Source of the DNA: Humulus lupulus
Lineage: Eukaryota; Streptophyta; Magnoliopsida; Rosales; Cannabaceae
NCBI RefSeq assembly: GCF_963169125.1
Contig: NC_084802.1
Location: forward strand, 111,232,903-111,296,902
DNA length: 64,000 nucleotides
Reading direction: 5' to 3'
The notes below the pieces were generated by a model. The model was not told the origin of the DNA. It did not search any database and saw nothing but the letters and a program-made list of their open reading frames with translations. The translations under genes were made by a program, and so were the position numbers. This document shows, one piece after another, positions 23,958-34,727 of the stretch (position 1 is its first letter; each line of letters starts with the position of its first letter).

Positions 23958-24611
23958 CTTGGGTCCTCATGCCTGATATTCGCCCAGAACCTGGTTTACC
24001 ATGAGATGGGAGTCACTGAAGCACTGAACGGAGCTCGCCTTCAGCTCCTGGGCTATCCTGCCTGGCCAGCAAAGCTTCGTATTCGGCCTCATTGTTGGAG
24101 GCCTTGAATCCGAATCTCAGCGCCGAGTGGAACCTGTGTCCCTTAGGGGATATCAAAATGATTCCAGCCCCGGAGCTGTTCTCATTGGATGAACCATCCA
24201 CGAAGATCCTCCACGACGCCTGGGACGAGGTGACCTGGGGTGAGTCTTCTGCAGGATCCTCCCAGAATCCTGTGCACTCTGCTATAAAATCAGCCAGGGC
24301 CAGACTTTTTATGGCAGTTCGTGGGGTGTACAAAATCTCGAACTGACTGAGTTCGATGGCCCACTTTAACAGACGTCCCGATGCTTCAGGTTTTTGCAAA
24401 ACCTGCCTTAAAGGCTTATCGGTCATGACGTGTATTGAGTGGGACTGGAAGTACGGCCTGAGCTTTCGCGAGGCCGTGATAAGGCAGAACGCCAATTTCT
24501 CCATCAACGGGTACCGGGATTCAGCTCCGAGAAGTCTCTTGCTGATGTAGTAGACTGGTTTCTGAACCCGGTCTTCTTCTCGGACTAATACGGCACTGGC
24601 TGAGGTTAGTC
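23958..24611 (-). pseudogene. RNase H domain of element B, upstream RT deleted
   Basis: Begins at a deletion scar (about 24611): protease-linker sequence ending LTNLS is joined directly to SAVLVREEDRVQKPVYYISK, the end of the RT/connection region. It continues with YFQSHSIHVMTDKPLRQVLQ and a second RNase H (IFVDGSSNENSSGAGIILIS, NNEAEYEALLA). A frameshift near 24055 and a TGA near 23964 break it. Compared with element I, about 1.1 kb holding the whole RT palm, including the YVDD site, is gone. Confidence 0.88.
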
Positions 24612-27600
24612 AGCTCCGCCTTCCTCTTGCTACAGAGGTTTTTCCCGAGCTTGAGCATCCGTGAAGGATTCTGCGGATCGATGTTTATTTCCTCGAGCTC
24701 CTCAATGGCCTGGAGCTCGGATCTGTCCTCGCCTATTCGGGGGTCAATATCCTCACTTAAGACGATATTTTCCCCTTCGGCGCTCTGAGGTTTTTCAATC
24801 TCAGGACCAGCTAATGGTTTCTGAGATTCCTCTCCACCATCTTGGATGGCCATTGCTAGCTGCCCGGGTTTCGATTTTCCCTTCATGGAAATGCTGTAGC
24901 ATTCCTTAGCAGCGAGCTGATCGCCATGGACAGTGCATATTCCCGTGGAAGTAGGGAATTTCATCGCGAGGTGACGAATGGAAGTGACGGCCTCAAAGGC
25001 TATGAGTGTGGGTCGTCCCAAAATTGCGTTGTATGCATCGGAGTAGTCGATGACCACGAACTCGAGGAGTTTGGAGACAGTCCAAGGTCCTTCTCCTAGG
25101 GTGATCACCAGCTCGATAGTCCTTATTGCCGCTGATCCTTCTCCCGAAAAACCATACAGCATCATGGAGGTCGCCTTCAGCTCGGCAACAGTCAAACCCA
25201 TCTTCTCCAACGTGGATCGGAATAGAAGGTTGATTGAGCTCCCATTATCGATCAGCACCCTCCTAACCCTCCAGTTAGCGAGCTGAACTGCTACGACCAG
25301 AGGGTCGTTGTGAGGGAACTGGACATGGCCCGCATCTTCCTCTGTAAAAATGATCGGTGGCTTCTCCAATCGCTGTTGCTTTGGCAGACGCTGCTCCGGG
25401 ATGAACTCTACTCCATTATGCGCCTTGAGTTCATTTACGTACCTCTTGTGGGCACCCCTGCTCGTGCCAGCCATATGCGGACCTCTAGATATTGTGGATA
25501 TCTCTCCTCCTATCATGGGAGGAGGGACGTCTTGATCTACCCGGGACCCGGGCTGACTGATTGGGACTTCCGGAGCAGGTCGACTTGCTGGAACCCTGTT
25601 CCGCGCGTACTGGGCCAAGGGGCCGGCTCGGATGAGAGTCTCGATCTCATCTTTCAAATGCCTGCAATCATCGGTATTGTGGCCAACATCATTGTGAAAA
25701 CGGCAAAATTTGGAGGTGTCTCTCTTCCCCTTCTGGTGCTTCAACGGCTCCGGCCTCTTCCAGGGGAGGCGAGTAGAATTTTCCAGGAAGATATTCTCCC
25801 TAGAGTGGGTGAGCTCTGTATAAGTCGCGTAGATGGGCTTAAACTTGTCTACGGGCTTATTCTTCTTCGGGCCGTGTTGGCTGCCCTCGCCATTTCCCTT
25901 TCTTTTGCCTCCACTGAGCTGGTTGTTCTGTGTGACATTTTGGGTCGCTGCCACGACCTCCGTCCCCACTCCAGCAGGCTGCTCAGGGACCTGGCTGGTT
26001 CCTGTAGTTGAGGCTTCGGCCACCTCCAAGTTGATCCATTCCTGGGCCCTATTAAGGAATTCGTTCACCGAGCTAACTCCCTTCCTTTGTATATCTTTCC
26101 AGAGCTCCCCTCCGACGAGGATTCCAGTTCTCAGGGCCATGAGCTTGGAGCTGTCGTCCGCGTCTCTAGCACGAGCAACGACGTTCGCGAACCTGCTCAG
26201 GTAAGCCTTCAGAGTTTCATTGGGCAGCTGCCTCACGTTGGCCAGAGAATCGGCCTTGACGCAGGCGGCCTGGAAGGCTTGGAATGCCCTTTTTAAATCA
26301 GCCGAGAATGCTTTCCAAGAAATGATTGATTGCCTTTTGCTTTGCTTGAACCACTGCCTGGCCGGTCCAGTCAGTGTGGAGGGAAAGATTAGACATCTCA
26401 GCTCAAGGCCAATGTTGTGGGCCATCATCAGGGTGTTGAACATCCCCAGATGATCTGACGGATCTCTGTCTCCATTGAACTTAGACAGGTGCGGCATACG
26501 GAAACCAGGTGGGTAAACCGTTGCTGCTATGCTGGGGGAGAAGAGCTCCATCTCGTCCCCTGAATCATATTCATCTTTTTCTTTCTCTGACAGGAGCTTC
26601 CTCATCAGCTCCTCCATCTGAGCCAGGTGCTCGAGGGTTTTGTCCTGATTTCCTTGGTTATTCCGGGGCTTCTCAACAGCTTCGGATCCATTGTACATAT
26701 TTGGTGGGTTATTGCCCCTCCATTCTTGAGATATGTTATTTGGGGCATTCCCACCGTTACGTACTTCGGACAGGTCTCCCCCTGAACGATCATGGCTACC
26801 ACCTCCCACTGGCTCTCCTCTGTGAGAGTTAAGGCGATCTCGCAGGTCGCCCCCTTGGGTGGCTCGAGGACTTTGCGCCGAGCTTAAGCGCTGGCGCAGG
26901 TCTCCGCTAGAGAGGTCGCTCCGGCGACTGCCGGTCCAGTAGCTCCCGTTAGAGAGGCTCGGAGTCCGTCTTTGGTGGTGAGGATCTGAGCTTTCTCTTG
27001 GCGCCTTGCTACGTCGGGAGGGCCCTGCAGAAGGCGGGTCTCTCCTGCCACTTCCATAGGCCGGAATATCTCGGACGGGCCGAGGAGGAGATGGATATCT
27101 TATTGGAGAGGGAGGATGCCTGACCGGAGAGGCGATCCTAGTTCCGTCAGGACGGATGAGGTTAGGTGGGGGCCTCTCTGCCCTGCCAACCTGTGGGTCC
27201 CGCGCCTGGCGATCAGGACGAGGCGCAGGACGGCTGTTGGGGACGGGCTGATGCTGCCGGAACTCCCCGTATCTCCTTCTGGAATTTCCTCAAGTTCTCC
27301 TGGGCACGCTCGAGGCTGGTTGGGAGCTGGGAGTTGAAGTTCTGACTGAACGGCTGTATTGCTGCTATTCGACTCTAGGCATTTCTCCGAAGCTTGCCTC
27401 TCGATGGTGCGATGAAGGAGTGGAGTTGGCTGTCGGAGGTCTGTCCGAATGGCTATGCTTGGACCGATTACCCCGGCGGGACTTACGAGTCTCGCCTTGC
27501 CTCTTTCCGACGTTAGTGTCGGTTGTAAGAGGGGGTAGTCGGGCCAACACATCCTTGATCTGCTGATTAGCTGTTTCTAGCTGGCTCCTCAGCTGAGCAT

Positions 27601-27805
27601 TCTCCATCTCTACAACCGTGTAATAACCTGGGTTTGGATTAGGTGGCCGGGGCGCTGAGCTTCCAGTGTCATCTTGGCCCACCGGCTGTTTTCCTGGCCA
27701 CTGTTGGACTTCAGGAATTTGTTCGTCGGGGATGGCGACATGATGAGCCTCCTGCCCATCATGTTGTTCCATCTCGTTATCGTGTCTGGATTGAGTAGTC
27801 ACCAT
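24612..27805 (-). pseudogene. Gag-protease of element B (two stops)
   Basis: Same frame from ATG 27805 to the deletion scar, with stops TAG at 27365-27367 and TGA near 27307. Element A has CAG and CGA there. Domains as in element A: N-terminal charged region, Gag core (HLGMFNTLMMAHNIGLELRC, ARQWFKQSKR), zinc-knuckle-like CRFHNDVGHNTDDCRHLKDE, and protease with IDNGSSINLLF and YNAILGRP. Downstream of the last stop the frame is open for 762 codons. Past the scar it runs out of frame to 24521. Confidence 0.88.
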
Positions 27806-27860
27806 GGTTGGATGTTTGCGACAACACCAATCTAACTTGCTCTCAATGAAAGCATCAAAC
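27806..27860 (-). promoter_or_regulatory. Leader and primer-site candidate of element B
   Basis: On the minus strand the LTR end is followed by GTTTGATGCTTTCATTGAGAG. Only one base differs from the element A leader. The gag ATG lies about 55 bp further on. Confidence 0.6.
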
Positions 27861-28617
27861 TGTTGACGCGGTTCTTCGCCAACAGGTAATTAAGAAAAGA
27901 AAGAGGAAGAGATTAGTGCTTATGTTGAACCGAAATAGATGAATGATCTTGGAAATGGAATGGTGACACAAAATACGTTTTTTTAGGTGGTTCAAAGGTT
28001 AAAATCCTTCTACTCCACCAGTCAATATTATTGCTATATGCTTGGTATTCTTTTACAGGGTATATTTTACATAATCGAATCCAACCCCTTGTAACTCCCA
28101 GGGTCTCCATATTTATAGGAGAAGGCACCTGGGAGTTGGTAAGAAGGTCATCCCGTGACCTTCTTACCTATCATGTCAACTCTGTGACATTCATGATTAA
28201 TTCCTAAACCTGACACATAAGTGTGGTCAAATCAATAGGTAAGGGGATAATGAGCCGCACGGCCCAACCCAGTCGTGGGTGTCTGAATACGCACGTTCAC
28301 GCTGCGTGTCCGAGAAGTCAGGGGTATATCAGATACGTGATGTCTGATATATGCACGTTTACCTTGCGTGGTTGACTTTATAAAGGGTCACAGCCTCCAA
28401 CTCTAGCTCGTACCACGAGCTGGATGCTTGCCTCGACCTGCGGCCTTTAGAGTCCAGACTCAGTCCTTAAGCAATCTTGGCGAACCCTTGGGTTACCTTG
28501 AGCTAAGGAGGTAGGATCCTATGATGGCAGCTCCGGTCTTGGGGATGTCCACGTGGTAGTCATGATTAGACCATATCTCAGCTCGTTAATCAACCCGTGG
28601 GAAAACCAGGGCGTACA
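27861..28617 (-). repeat. 5' LTR of element B (757 bp)
   Basis: Pairs with 16993-17738. Minus-strand TATA box is the complement of TATTTATAG at about 28110-28117. The extra TTTAGGTGGTT near 27990, absent from the 3' LTR, is also present in the element A LTR, so the 3' LTR lost it. Confidence 0.92.
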
Positions 28618-28977
28618 ATCGTAAATGATGTAATTTTCCCAAATAATTAAGGGACCATTATGGTAAATAAGTTTCTATTTGAAGTAGCGGTACGACTATC
28701 TCTAATTGTAGATGTAAATTTTGTGCTATATTTGACACAGAAAATTAATATGTGGTATATTTGACACAATTTTTAATACTATGTTCTAATGCACAATTGT
28801 AAAAGTTGATGCAAAAATTAATTTTTTATTAATACTCATTTGATATTTATTGAAAATATACAAAAATTAATAATTTTCTTTAGATTTTATTGTTGATAGT
28901 TAAAAAAATAATAATGTAAAAAGTCTAATATTTAATGGTGATTATTAAAAATGATACTAAAATAATAATAAATAACA
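28618..28977. other. Non-coding flank, possible outer MITE arm
   Basis: AT-rich, no gene. TTTGACACA words (28732-28775) and GATGCAAAAATTAATTTTTT (from about 28809) resemble, inverted, the block at 30015-30140 beyond the foldback element. Both may be arms of an older small DNA transposon into which the foldback element inserted. Confidence 0.3.
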
Positions 28978-29959
28978 TTTTTGCCTCCCGAACTATGACT
29001 AGTATATGATCATGCCTCCCGAATGATTCGCGATGTTAAAAATTCCTCCTGAACTATACACGTTACTAAAATATGAGACTTCTGTTAGATTTCGTCATAG
29101 GTGGCTAACATATTAATGATGTGACATTTTGTCTATTGATGTGGTAGTGCCATGTGTAGAATAATTAATAATTTTACCCCCTGAATTTTGACCACTACCA
29201 AATTGTGTCATTTTTATTAAAAATAATCTAAATTTTTTATTAAAAATATTAATTAAATCCATACAAAATTAAAAATATAATTAATAACAAATAACTCTTT
29301 TTTTTTACTTTTCTTTTCTTTTGCAATATAAAATAAATCTATTTTAGAATAAAAATTTAAAATAAATACTAAAATAAAGAAAATAAATTAATTAAAGAGG
29401 ATGATGAATGACGAAGGACTTAAACAAAATAAAAAAAACTTTTAATTAAAAGGATGAGGACGAAAGGGAAGTAACTTTGTTTTAAGATTTATTTTTTATT
29501 TTTAATTTAAGATATAGTAATTTTATATTGTAGAAGAAAAGAAAAAGTAAAAAAAAATTATTTGTTATTAGTTAGGTTTTAATTTTTCAATATTTGAAAA
29601 TTTATTTAATTAATTTGAAACTTTTAGTATTGTTTATTTTTTTAATCTTTTAAAATAATTTTTTTTTAATTTTTAAGGATTTAATTATTATTTTTAAGAA
29701 AATAAATTAAATTAGTTTTAATGAAAATGGCACAATTTGGTATTGGTCAAAGTTCGGGAGGCAAAATTGTTAATTATTCTACACATGACATTGTCACATC
29801 AGCCGACAAAATGTCACATCATTAATCTGTTAGCCACCTAGGACGAAATCTAACAAAAGTCTCATATTTGAGTGACATGTATAGTTCAGATGGAATTTTT
29901 AACATCGCGAATCTTTCGAGAGACACAATCATATAGTGGTCATAATTCGGGGGCAAAAA
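28978..29959. mobile_element. Foldback DNA element with long terminal inverted repeats (about 980 bp)
   Basis: The left arm from TTTTTGCCTCCCGAACTATG is the reverse complement of the right arm ending at 29959, colinear for about 280 bp: GATTCGCGATGTTAAAAATTC, TTAGATTTCGTC, GGTGGCTAACA, ATTAATGATGTGACATTTTG. The inner AT-rich part is also largely inverted, leaving a short unpaired middle near 29390-29450. There is no transposase, so it is non-autonomous (MITE-like). No clear target duplication could be fixed, so the superfamily is unassigned. Confidence 0.82.
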
Positions 29960-30877
29960 TATTTTTTATTCTAATAAAAATGACATAAAAGTAAATAAAA
30001 AAAAATAGTATTTATGGTGATGCAAAATATGCATCATGTTATATTTTATGTCAAATTTGGTATAATTTTTAGCATTTGTCAAATTTGGCACACAATTGGA
30101 GCAACTAATTTGACACACCTTTGAAAATGCTCTAATGTTAGTGAAGTGAGCTTGTATTTAATTAAAAAAAATTAATATTTCATAAATTATATTGGTGAGC
30201 TTTCTAGTAATTCACACAACTAATGTAATGCAATATTCTACAATACAACAACACCACATAGATTGTACCAAAAACTTAAGTTGTGTGCTATGTTCCATTA
30301 CGATCCATCGTTAATGTGTAGGTTCAAAACAGAGTGTCCCTCTGCCTTTTTCTTTATAAAAAAGTCCCCTTTGTCCCTTTTTATCTTGATTTCTATTAGT
30401 ATTGTTGTTGGGTTTGGTAAGGTAGGTTTTAGTAGGCCAAAATCCAGACACGTTCTAGTATTCATGTTTAATCCTCTCCCCCACCACATGGCCTCACAGT
30501 ACACGTCCAGAAACAAATGTGAAAACAATAGTAAACTCGAATAGCAGAGCAAGTAAAGATGTTAAGCTTCAATGGTGAACCTTTTTGAAAAACAATTCGT
30601 GAAAAATAACATTCATAATCCACTAAAGCAAATTATAGTATAATTAAGCTAGTAAAATGTCTGACAAATATTATTACTATTATTGCTAAAAGATTTGGAC
30701 TCACAGAACATTCATAAATATAATAAAGACGAATAAGTTTATAGTCATCACCAGTGCATAATATATATAGTCATCACCAGTGCATAATATACAAGCTGGT
30801 CAACACAAATATAGGTACAAGCGAACACAGTGGCATAACATTAATCTTCCAAGTGGCCAGGGTATTCACCGGATTTG
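29960..30877. other. Non-coding flank and 3' region of the peptide gene
   Basis: 30015-30140 is a possible MITE arm. The rest is single-copy-looking AT-rich DNA. A 26-bp tandem duplication (ATAGTCATCACCAGTGCATA...) lies at 30741-30792, probably in or just past the 3' UTR of the gene on the minus strand. The open frame 30263-30544 on the plus strand has no recognisable domain and was not called. Confidence 0.5.
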
Positions 30878-32182
30878 TTAACCAGATCCACCACGCTTGG
30901 GATGGTTAGGAGGAGAAGGCTTTGGTATATATGGGATTATAGGAGTCCCATGCTCGATTGGCCCAGGTTTTATAGAAGCCTTTGAGCTTGGAACTGGATC
31001 AATAGGGTGGTAGTCTTCCAGATCCATAGTGGGCTTATCTTTAGTTTCCTTTGTCTTTGGTTCATAACTAGTCTCCTGGAGAGAACATGTTTATAAACAA
31101 TACAGGTACATAAGTACGTAATACAATTAGTGAGTAAACGAATGTGTTTGGACACATTTTCTGAGTTGAGTATTAGATTAATAGCCAGTTACCTTGAGTT
31201 TTCTGCTTATTACTGATATCACAGTTGAGCCATCACCATGGTGGTACCCCACATCTGAAATGTAAATTTTGTGTTAGGTCTAATTAGGCAATCAACAAGT
31301 TACAACTATTGAAAACTGTGAAGGGAAAGTGTACAAGTACCCAATGGATTTGAGAAGAAAAACGACTAGGTAAAAATAATTTTTAGTGAGATCGTAATAC
31401 TAGTAGTATGTGATGCTTGCTAACACATTTTACCTAATCTTGTCCAAGGAATGAAAAGGAAAGAAAAAACTTGTAAGGAAATTATTCTAAGATTTCAGCG
31501 ATCGATATCACATATCATTTTCTCGTGCGATGGAGAAAGTAGCTCAAAGCTTGTCCCTTTAACTCAATGATTTTTTATTAAAAAAGAGAGCTTTATTATG
31601 GTGATGGATAGCAACGTGGGATAGGGAAATGTATGTCAATTACGTATGATTGTCCTTGGAAAACTAGCCATTAATGTAATTATGTTCTACAGATAAATCA
31701 ATGCGTTCTTCATGTCTTGATTTTTTATTTTATTTTCTGTGAAATGATGTGTGATTATCATTTGTTAGAAAATAAACCAGTCAACAGGTTCAATAAGGAT
31801 TAAAGATTTGGCTTCTATATATATATGGTTCAAAAAATTGTGCATGCAACATACGAACATAAAAGATTGTTTACGGTAATATATAAAATCTTTAAAGCAT
31901 GTCATTTAGCTAGTACCAAGACAATAAATTACATTGTTTTTTTTTTATGAAAAAATAAAAATAAAGCATGAGTCAAATGTGAGCAAGAAAAGACAATATT
32001 CCATTAATGCAGAACAAAAAGTTGATAAAGAAACAAGAATCTGCAGAGGAAAAAAAAATCTAAATATAAATAAATAAATGAATACCATGAACACTAGAGC
32101 CAGTTTTGCAGTTAGAGAAGCCAAGGAACATCAAAGCTGCCCAAACTATAAAAACATTACCCAGAAGCCAGAGACCTTCATA
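30878..32182 (-). pseudogene. Small secreted-peptide precursor gene, three exons, start codon out of frame
   Basis: Minus-strand exons 32179-32086, 31254-31193 and 31075-30878 join in frame through GT...AG introns and end at TAA 30878-30880, giving about 117 residues. Exon 1 encodes a hydrophobic signal-like segment (WLLGNVFIVWAALMFLGFSN). Exon 3 encodes MDLEDYHPIDPVPSS and GPIEHGTPIIPYIPKPSPP, then a basic glycine-rich end. An acidic residue before tyrosine plus prolines resembles sulfated plant peptides, but I do not recognise the family. The nearest ATG (32181-32179) is one base out of frame; one extra G would restore it. This could be a real gene with a sequence error, a different first exon, or a pseudogene. 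Confidence 0.6.
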
Positions 32183-32301
32183 TTGCACAAATATGATAAA
32201 GGCTGTGATAAAAGCACAGCCTTAAACCAAAGCACCAAAAGGGAATGTTAATAATATTCAAACAGATATCCCTCTTTTAGACAAAGTTAACTCAAATGGA
32301 A

Positions 32302-32332
<31 letters not shown>

Positions 32333-32729
32333 GTGCTTTTAGAGGAATATAGAGAGGAGAAGAAGAAGGAGAGAGTTTCAAAGGAGAAAAGGCAAGAAGA
32401 AGAAGTAGAAAGATTCATGTCTTATTGTGTTTTTGAATGTGGAACAATAATGCTTATATGTTGCGGCAGAGTGAAATTAATAAAAAGAAGGAAGGCATGT
32501 GGGGTGGCTTATCAACCTTCTCATTATTATTATCTCTCACACACAGCAATTATTGCTCTTTGCTAATTTAGTAGTATGTTTTCTGCAAACACTGGGGAAT
32601 CAACAGCATTTAATGCTTGGTGCAGTGGAATGTGAGCTTTTCTTTCAAGCGTTTCGTTCGGCCACTTTTGAATTAAGTTACAAGCTTTACATTGTTGAAT
32701 ATAAACTATTCCTCTACCGAGCAATAAAT
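32183..32729. other. Upstream region of the peptide gene with 30-nt poly-G tract
   Basis: An uninterrupted run of 30 G (32302-32331) is followed by a purine-rich GAAGAAG stretch. No gene is supported. The plus-strand frame 32333-32566 is low-complexity and was not called. A TATA-like TATAAACTA at 32700-32708 precedes the tRNA-like gene. Confidence 0.6.
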
Positions 32730-32801
32730 GGGGGTGTAGCTCATATGGTAGAGCGCTCGCTTCGCATGTGAGAGGCACGGGTTCGATTCCCCGCACCTTC
32801 A
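32730..32801 (+). tRNA. tRNA-Ala(CGC)-like gene, possibly degenerate
   Basis: GGGGGTGTAGCTCATATGG starts a cloverleaf: 7-bp acceptor stem with two G-T pairs, D arm GCTC...GAGC, anticodon arm CTCGC-TTCGCAT-GTGAG with anticodon CGC (reads GCG), and T arm around TTCGATT. It is 72 nt rather than 73: the T stem is CGGG against CCCCG, one base short on the 5' side. A CAA occurs just upstream, as in many plant tRNA genes, but no T-run terminator is seen close downstream. It could be functional or a recent pseudogene. Confidence 0.72.
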
Positions 32802-32829
32802 CTCTACTGTCTTCTCCTTTAAATGTGTG

Positions 32830-33588
32830 GATGAGTTACACATTTGATTTAATTTGAAACAAATGTAATTGATGATGTATATTGCTCTTATGCCTCACAT
32901 TTTATCATTTATAATGTGCATAAATGATAGAAAATATATTTTGGAAAGTTTTTGGATGTTTTGGAATTTTAAAAAGCAAAAAGATAGAAGTTGACTAGGT
33001 GGAGTGGCAACGTGTCGCCCATTATGTGATGACACATCACCTATAAAATGCTACCAAGGGGGCGTGTTTCTACGCACATGGTACATAACACCTCTATTTT
33101 GGAGCTGTTTTGTAATATTTTGGTTGGATCCAACTGGTCTTGTAATCTCCAAATCTTTAGTTTATGTCCCGAATTGCCTAATTAAAGATCTTGTAGCAAA
33201 TAAGGGGTTGGTGGGTATTTTCAAATTCAAAGGAGTGTTTGAACTCTACAAATAGTGTCCCATTTTATTCATGTGAGCACTTTACATACTCATCCTTTAG
33301 AGCACTGTGCTAAGTGTGATAAGTCTTGTTTAATCTCGAAAACATTTCTTTGAGAGTTTCCCTTAGTGTTCATAAGAGGATGGAAATAGCGTTTTGGACA
33401 AAGTCATTGAGACTTGTTCAAGTCTTTAGGTGGTTCTTCTTCTTTTCTAGTTTTGCTATTGTGTTATCTTGTATTTTGTGATTTGAGTTTGTAAATTTTA
33501 TTTTTCTATTGTGTTGTATTCTTGGTTCTTATTTGTATTGTAGTGTTTGTTTGCTTGTAACTCTCCCACTTGTATTGCAGTCCTAACA
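32830..33588 (+). repeat. Diverged copia LTR related to the element D family
   Basis: Colinear with the D-family LTR: GGGTTGGTGGGTATTTTCAAA, the TATA-like CTCTACAAATAGTG near 33240, TTAGAGCACT, TTTTGGACAAAGTCATTGAG near 33394, and the end CCTAACA at 33588. The post-LTR bases 33591-33600 (CAAAATGATA) occupy the primer-site position 2 nt past the end. The open frame 33004-33255 lies inside it and is not a gene. The 5' end is not resolved. Confidence 0.7.
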
Positions 33589-33607
33589 ATCAAAATGATA
33601 TATTCCT

Positions 33608-34727
33608 AACAAGAGTATACAAATGGATTTAAGCAATTCACAAGAGAAAAAGTTTCTTCATAATCAACCCCTTCTCGCTGAGTATAGCCCTTGGCTACAA
33701 GCCTAGCTTTGAAAGTTTCCACTTTCCCATCCGCTCCTCTTTTCTTCTTGAATATCTATTTTCAATCAATAGGTTTAACATTTTCAGGAAGATCTTCAAG
33801 AGTCCAGACTGAACTGGAATACATTGATTCCATTTCCAGGTTCATGGTATCTTTCCATTTTTCTTTGTCAGAATCTTTCATGGCATCTCTATATGTCAAT
33901 GAATCATCTTTGTTTGTGTCAGACACAAGCATTTGAACTTCGTGTTCATAGTGACTTGGCTGCCTGACAACCCTCCCACTACGACGAAGCTCTCTATTGT
34001 TCTGACTAGAACTTGTGTCTTCTTTTGGTCGTTGTTCATTGCGAACAGCTGGTGATCTATTTACTTGATCTAAGACCATCTCCTCTAGTACAACCTTACT
34101 GTGAGGCTTGTGGTTGTTAATATAGTCATATTCAAGAAAAGTAGCATTAGTTGATACAAATGTTTTATTTTCTTTAGGACTATAGAATATACCACCTTTA
34201 GTATCTTTGGAATATCCCACAAACATGCACAATTCAGTGCGAGATTCCAGCTTTCCACTCTTTCCTTTCAGCACGTGTGCTGGACACCCCCGAATACGAA
34301 AAAGGTGTAAACTAGGTTTAGTACCATTACATAATTCTAATGGTGTCTTCTTGATAGACTTGGATGGAACAACATTCAATATGTACTTGCACATTGAATG
34401 GCATATCCCCAGAATAACAGTGGCAATGATGAATAGCTCATCATTGGTCTAACCATGTCTAATAACGTCCTGTTCCTTCTTTCTGAAACACCATTTTGCT
34501 GTGGCGTTCCAGGTGCAGTGAGTTAGGATTGAATTCCATGCTCACGCAAGTGGTCCTCGAATTCATAATCCAAGTACTCTCCTCCTCGATCAAATCGAAG
34601 AACTTTCAGTGATTTTCCTAATTGCTTTTCAACTTCAGCTTGGAATTCAATAAATTTTCAAAAAGTCAGATTTCTTTTGCATCAAATATATGTAACCATA
34701 TCTTAAATAATCATCAATGAAGGTGAC
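33608..34727 (-). pseudogene. Copia integrase/reverse-transcriptase fragment
   Basis: The minus-strand frame 34394-33762 reads the integrase C-terminal part (RIRGCPAHVLKGKSGKLESR, CMFVGYSKDTKGGIFYS, NATFLEYDYINNHKPHSK) into the start of reverse transcriptase (SSVWTLEDLPENVKPID). Beyond both ends the match goes on with stops and shifts (integrase core to 34727; [21 protein letters not shown] sequence to about 33620). It is clearly related to element E (43248-44027). It lies opposite in orientation to the LTR on its left, so the two are not one simple element. Confidence 0.85.

Larger units (their letters stand above)
16993..28617 (-). mobile_element. Element B: complete but defective Tat-type Ty3/gypsy element (11.6 kb)
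   Basis: LTRs at 16993-17738 and 27861-28617 bound, on the minus strand, a leader, gag-protease, a deletion scar where reverse transcriptase should be, RNase H, integrase, a 119-bp tandem repeat array and a long region with an antisense gene. Flanks ACCGT (16988-16992) and ATCGT (28618-28622) agree at 4 of 5 bases, a plausible aged target duplication. The LTRs differ at about 21 positions plus an indel of about 11 bp (about 3 percent by eye). The order protease-RT-RNase H-integrase, together with extra 3' DNA carrying antisense ORFs and tandem repeats, is typical of the plant Tat lineage. Confidence 0.92.

Noticed and set aside
25310..26011. Plus-strand open frame of 233 codons
   Set aside because: It is the exact antisense of the Gag region of element B; the minus strand carries the recognisable domains.
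28690..30140. Outer MITE enclosing the foldback element
   Set aside because: TTTGACACA-type blocks on both sides look inverted, but no clear termini or target duplication could be fixed, so it is noted only as a possibility.
30263..30552. Frames on both strands near the peptide gene
   Set aside because: No domain, no splice or promoter support, and the two frames are mutual shadows.
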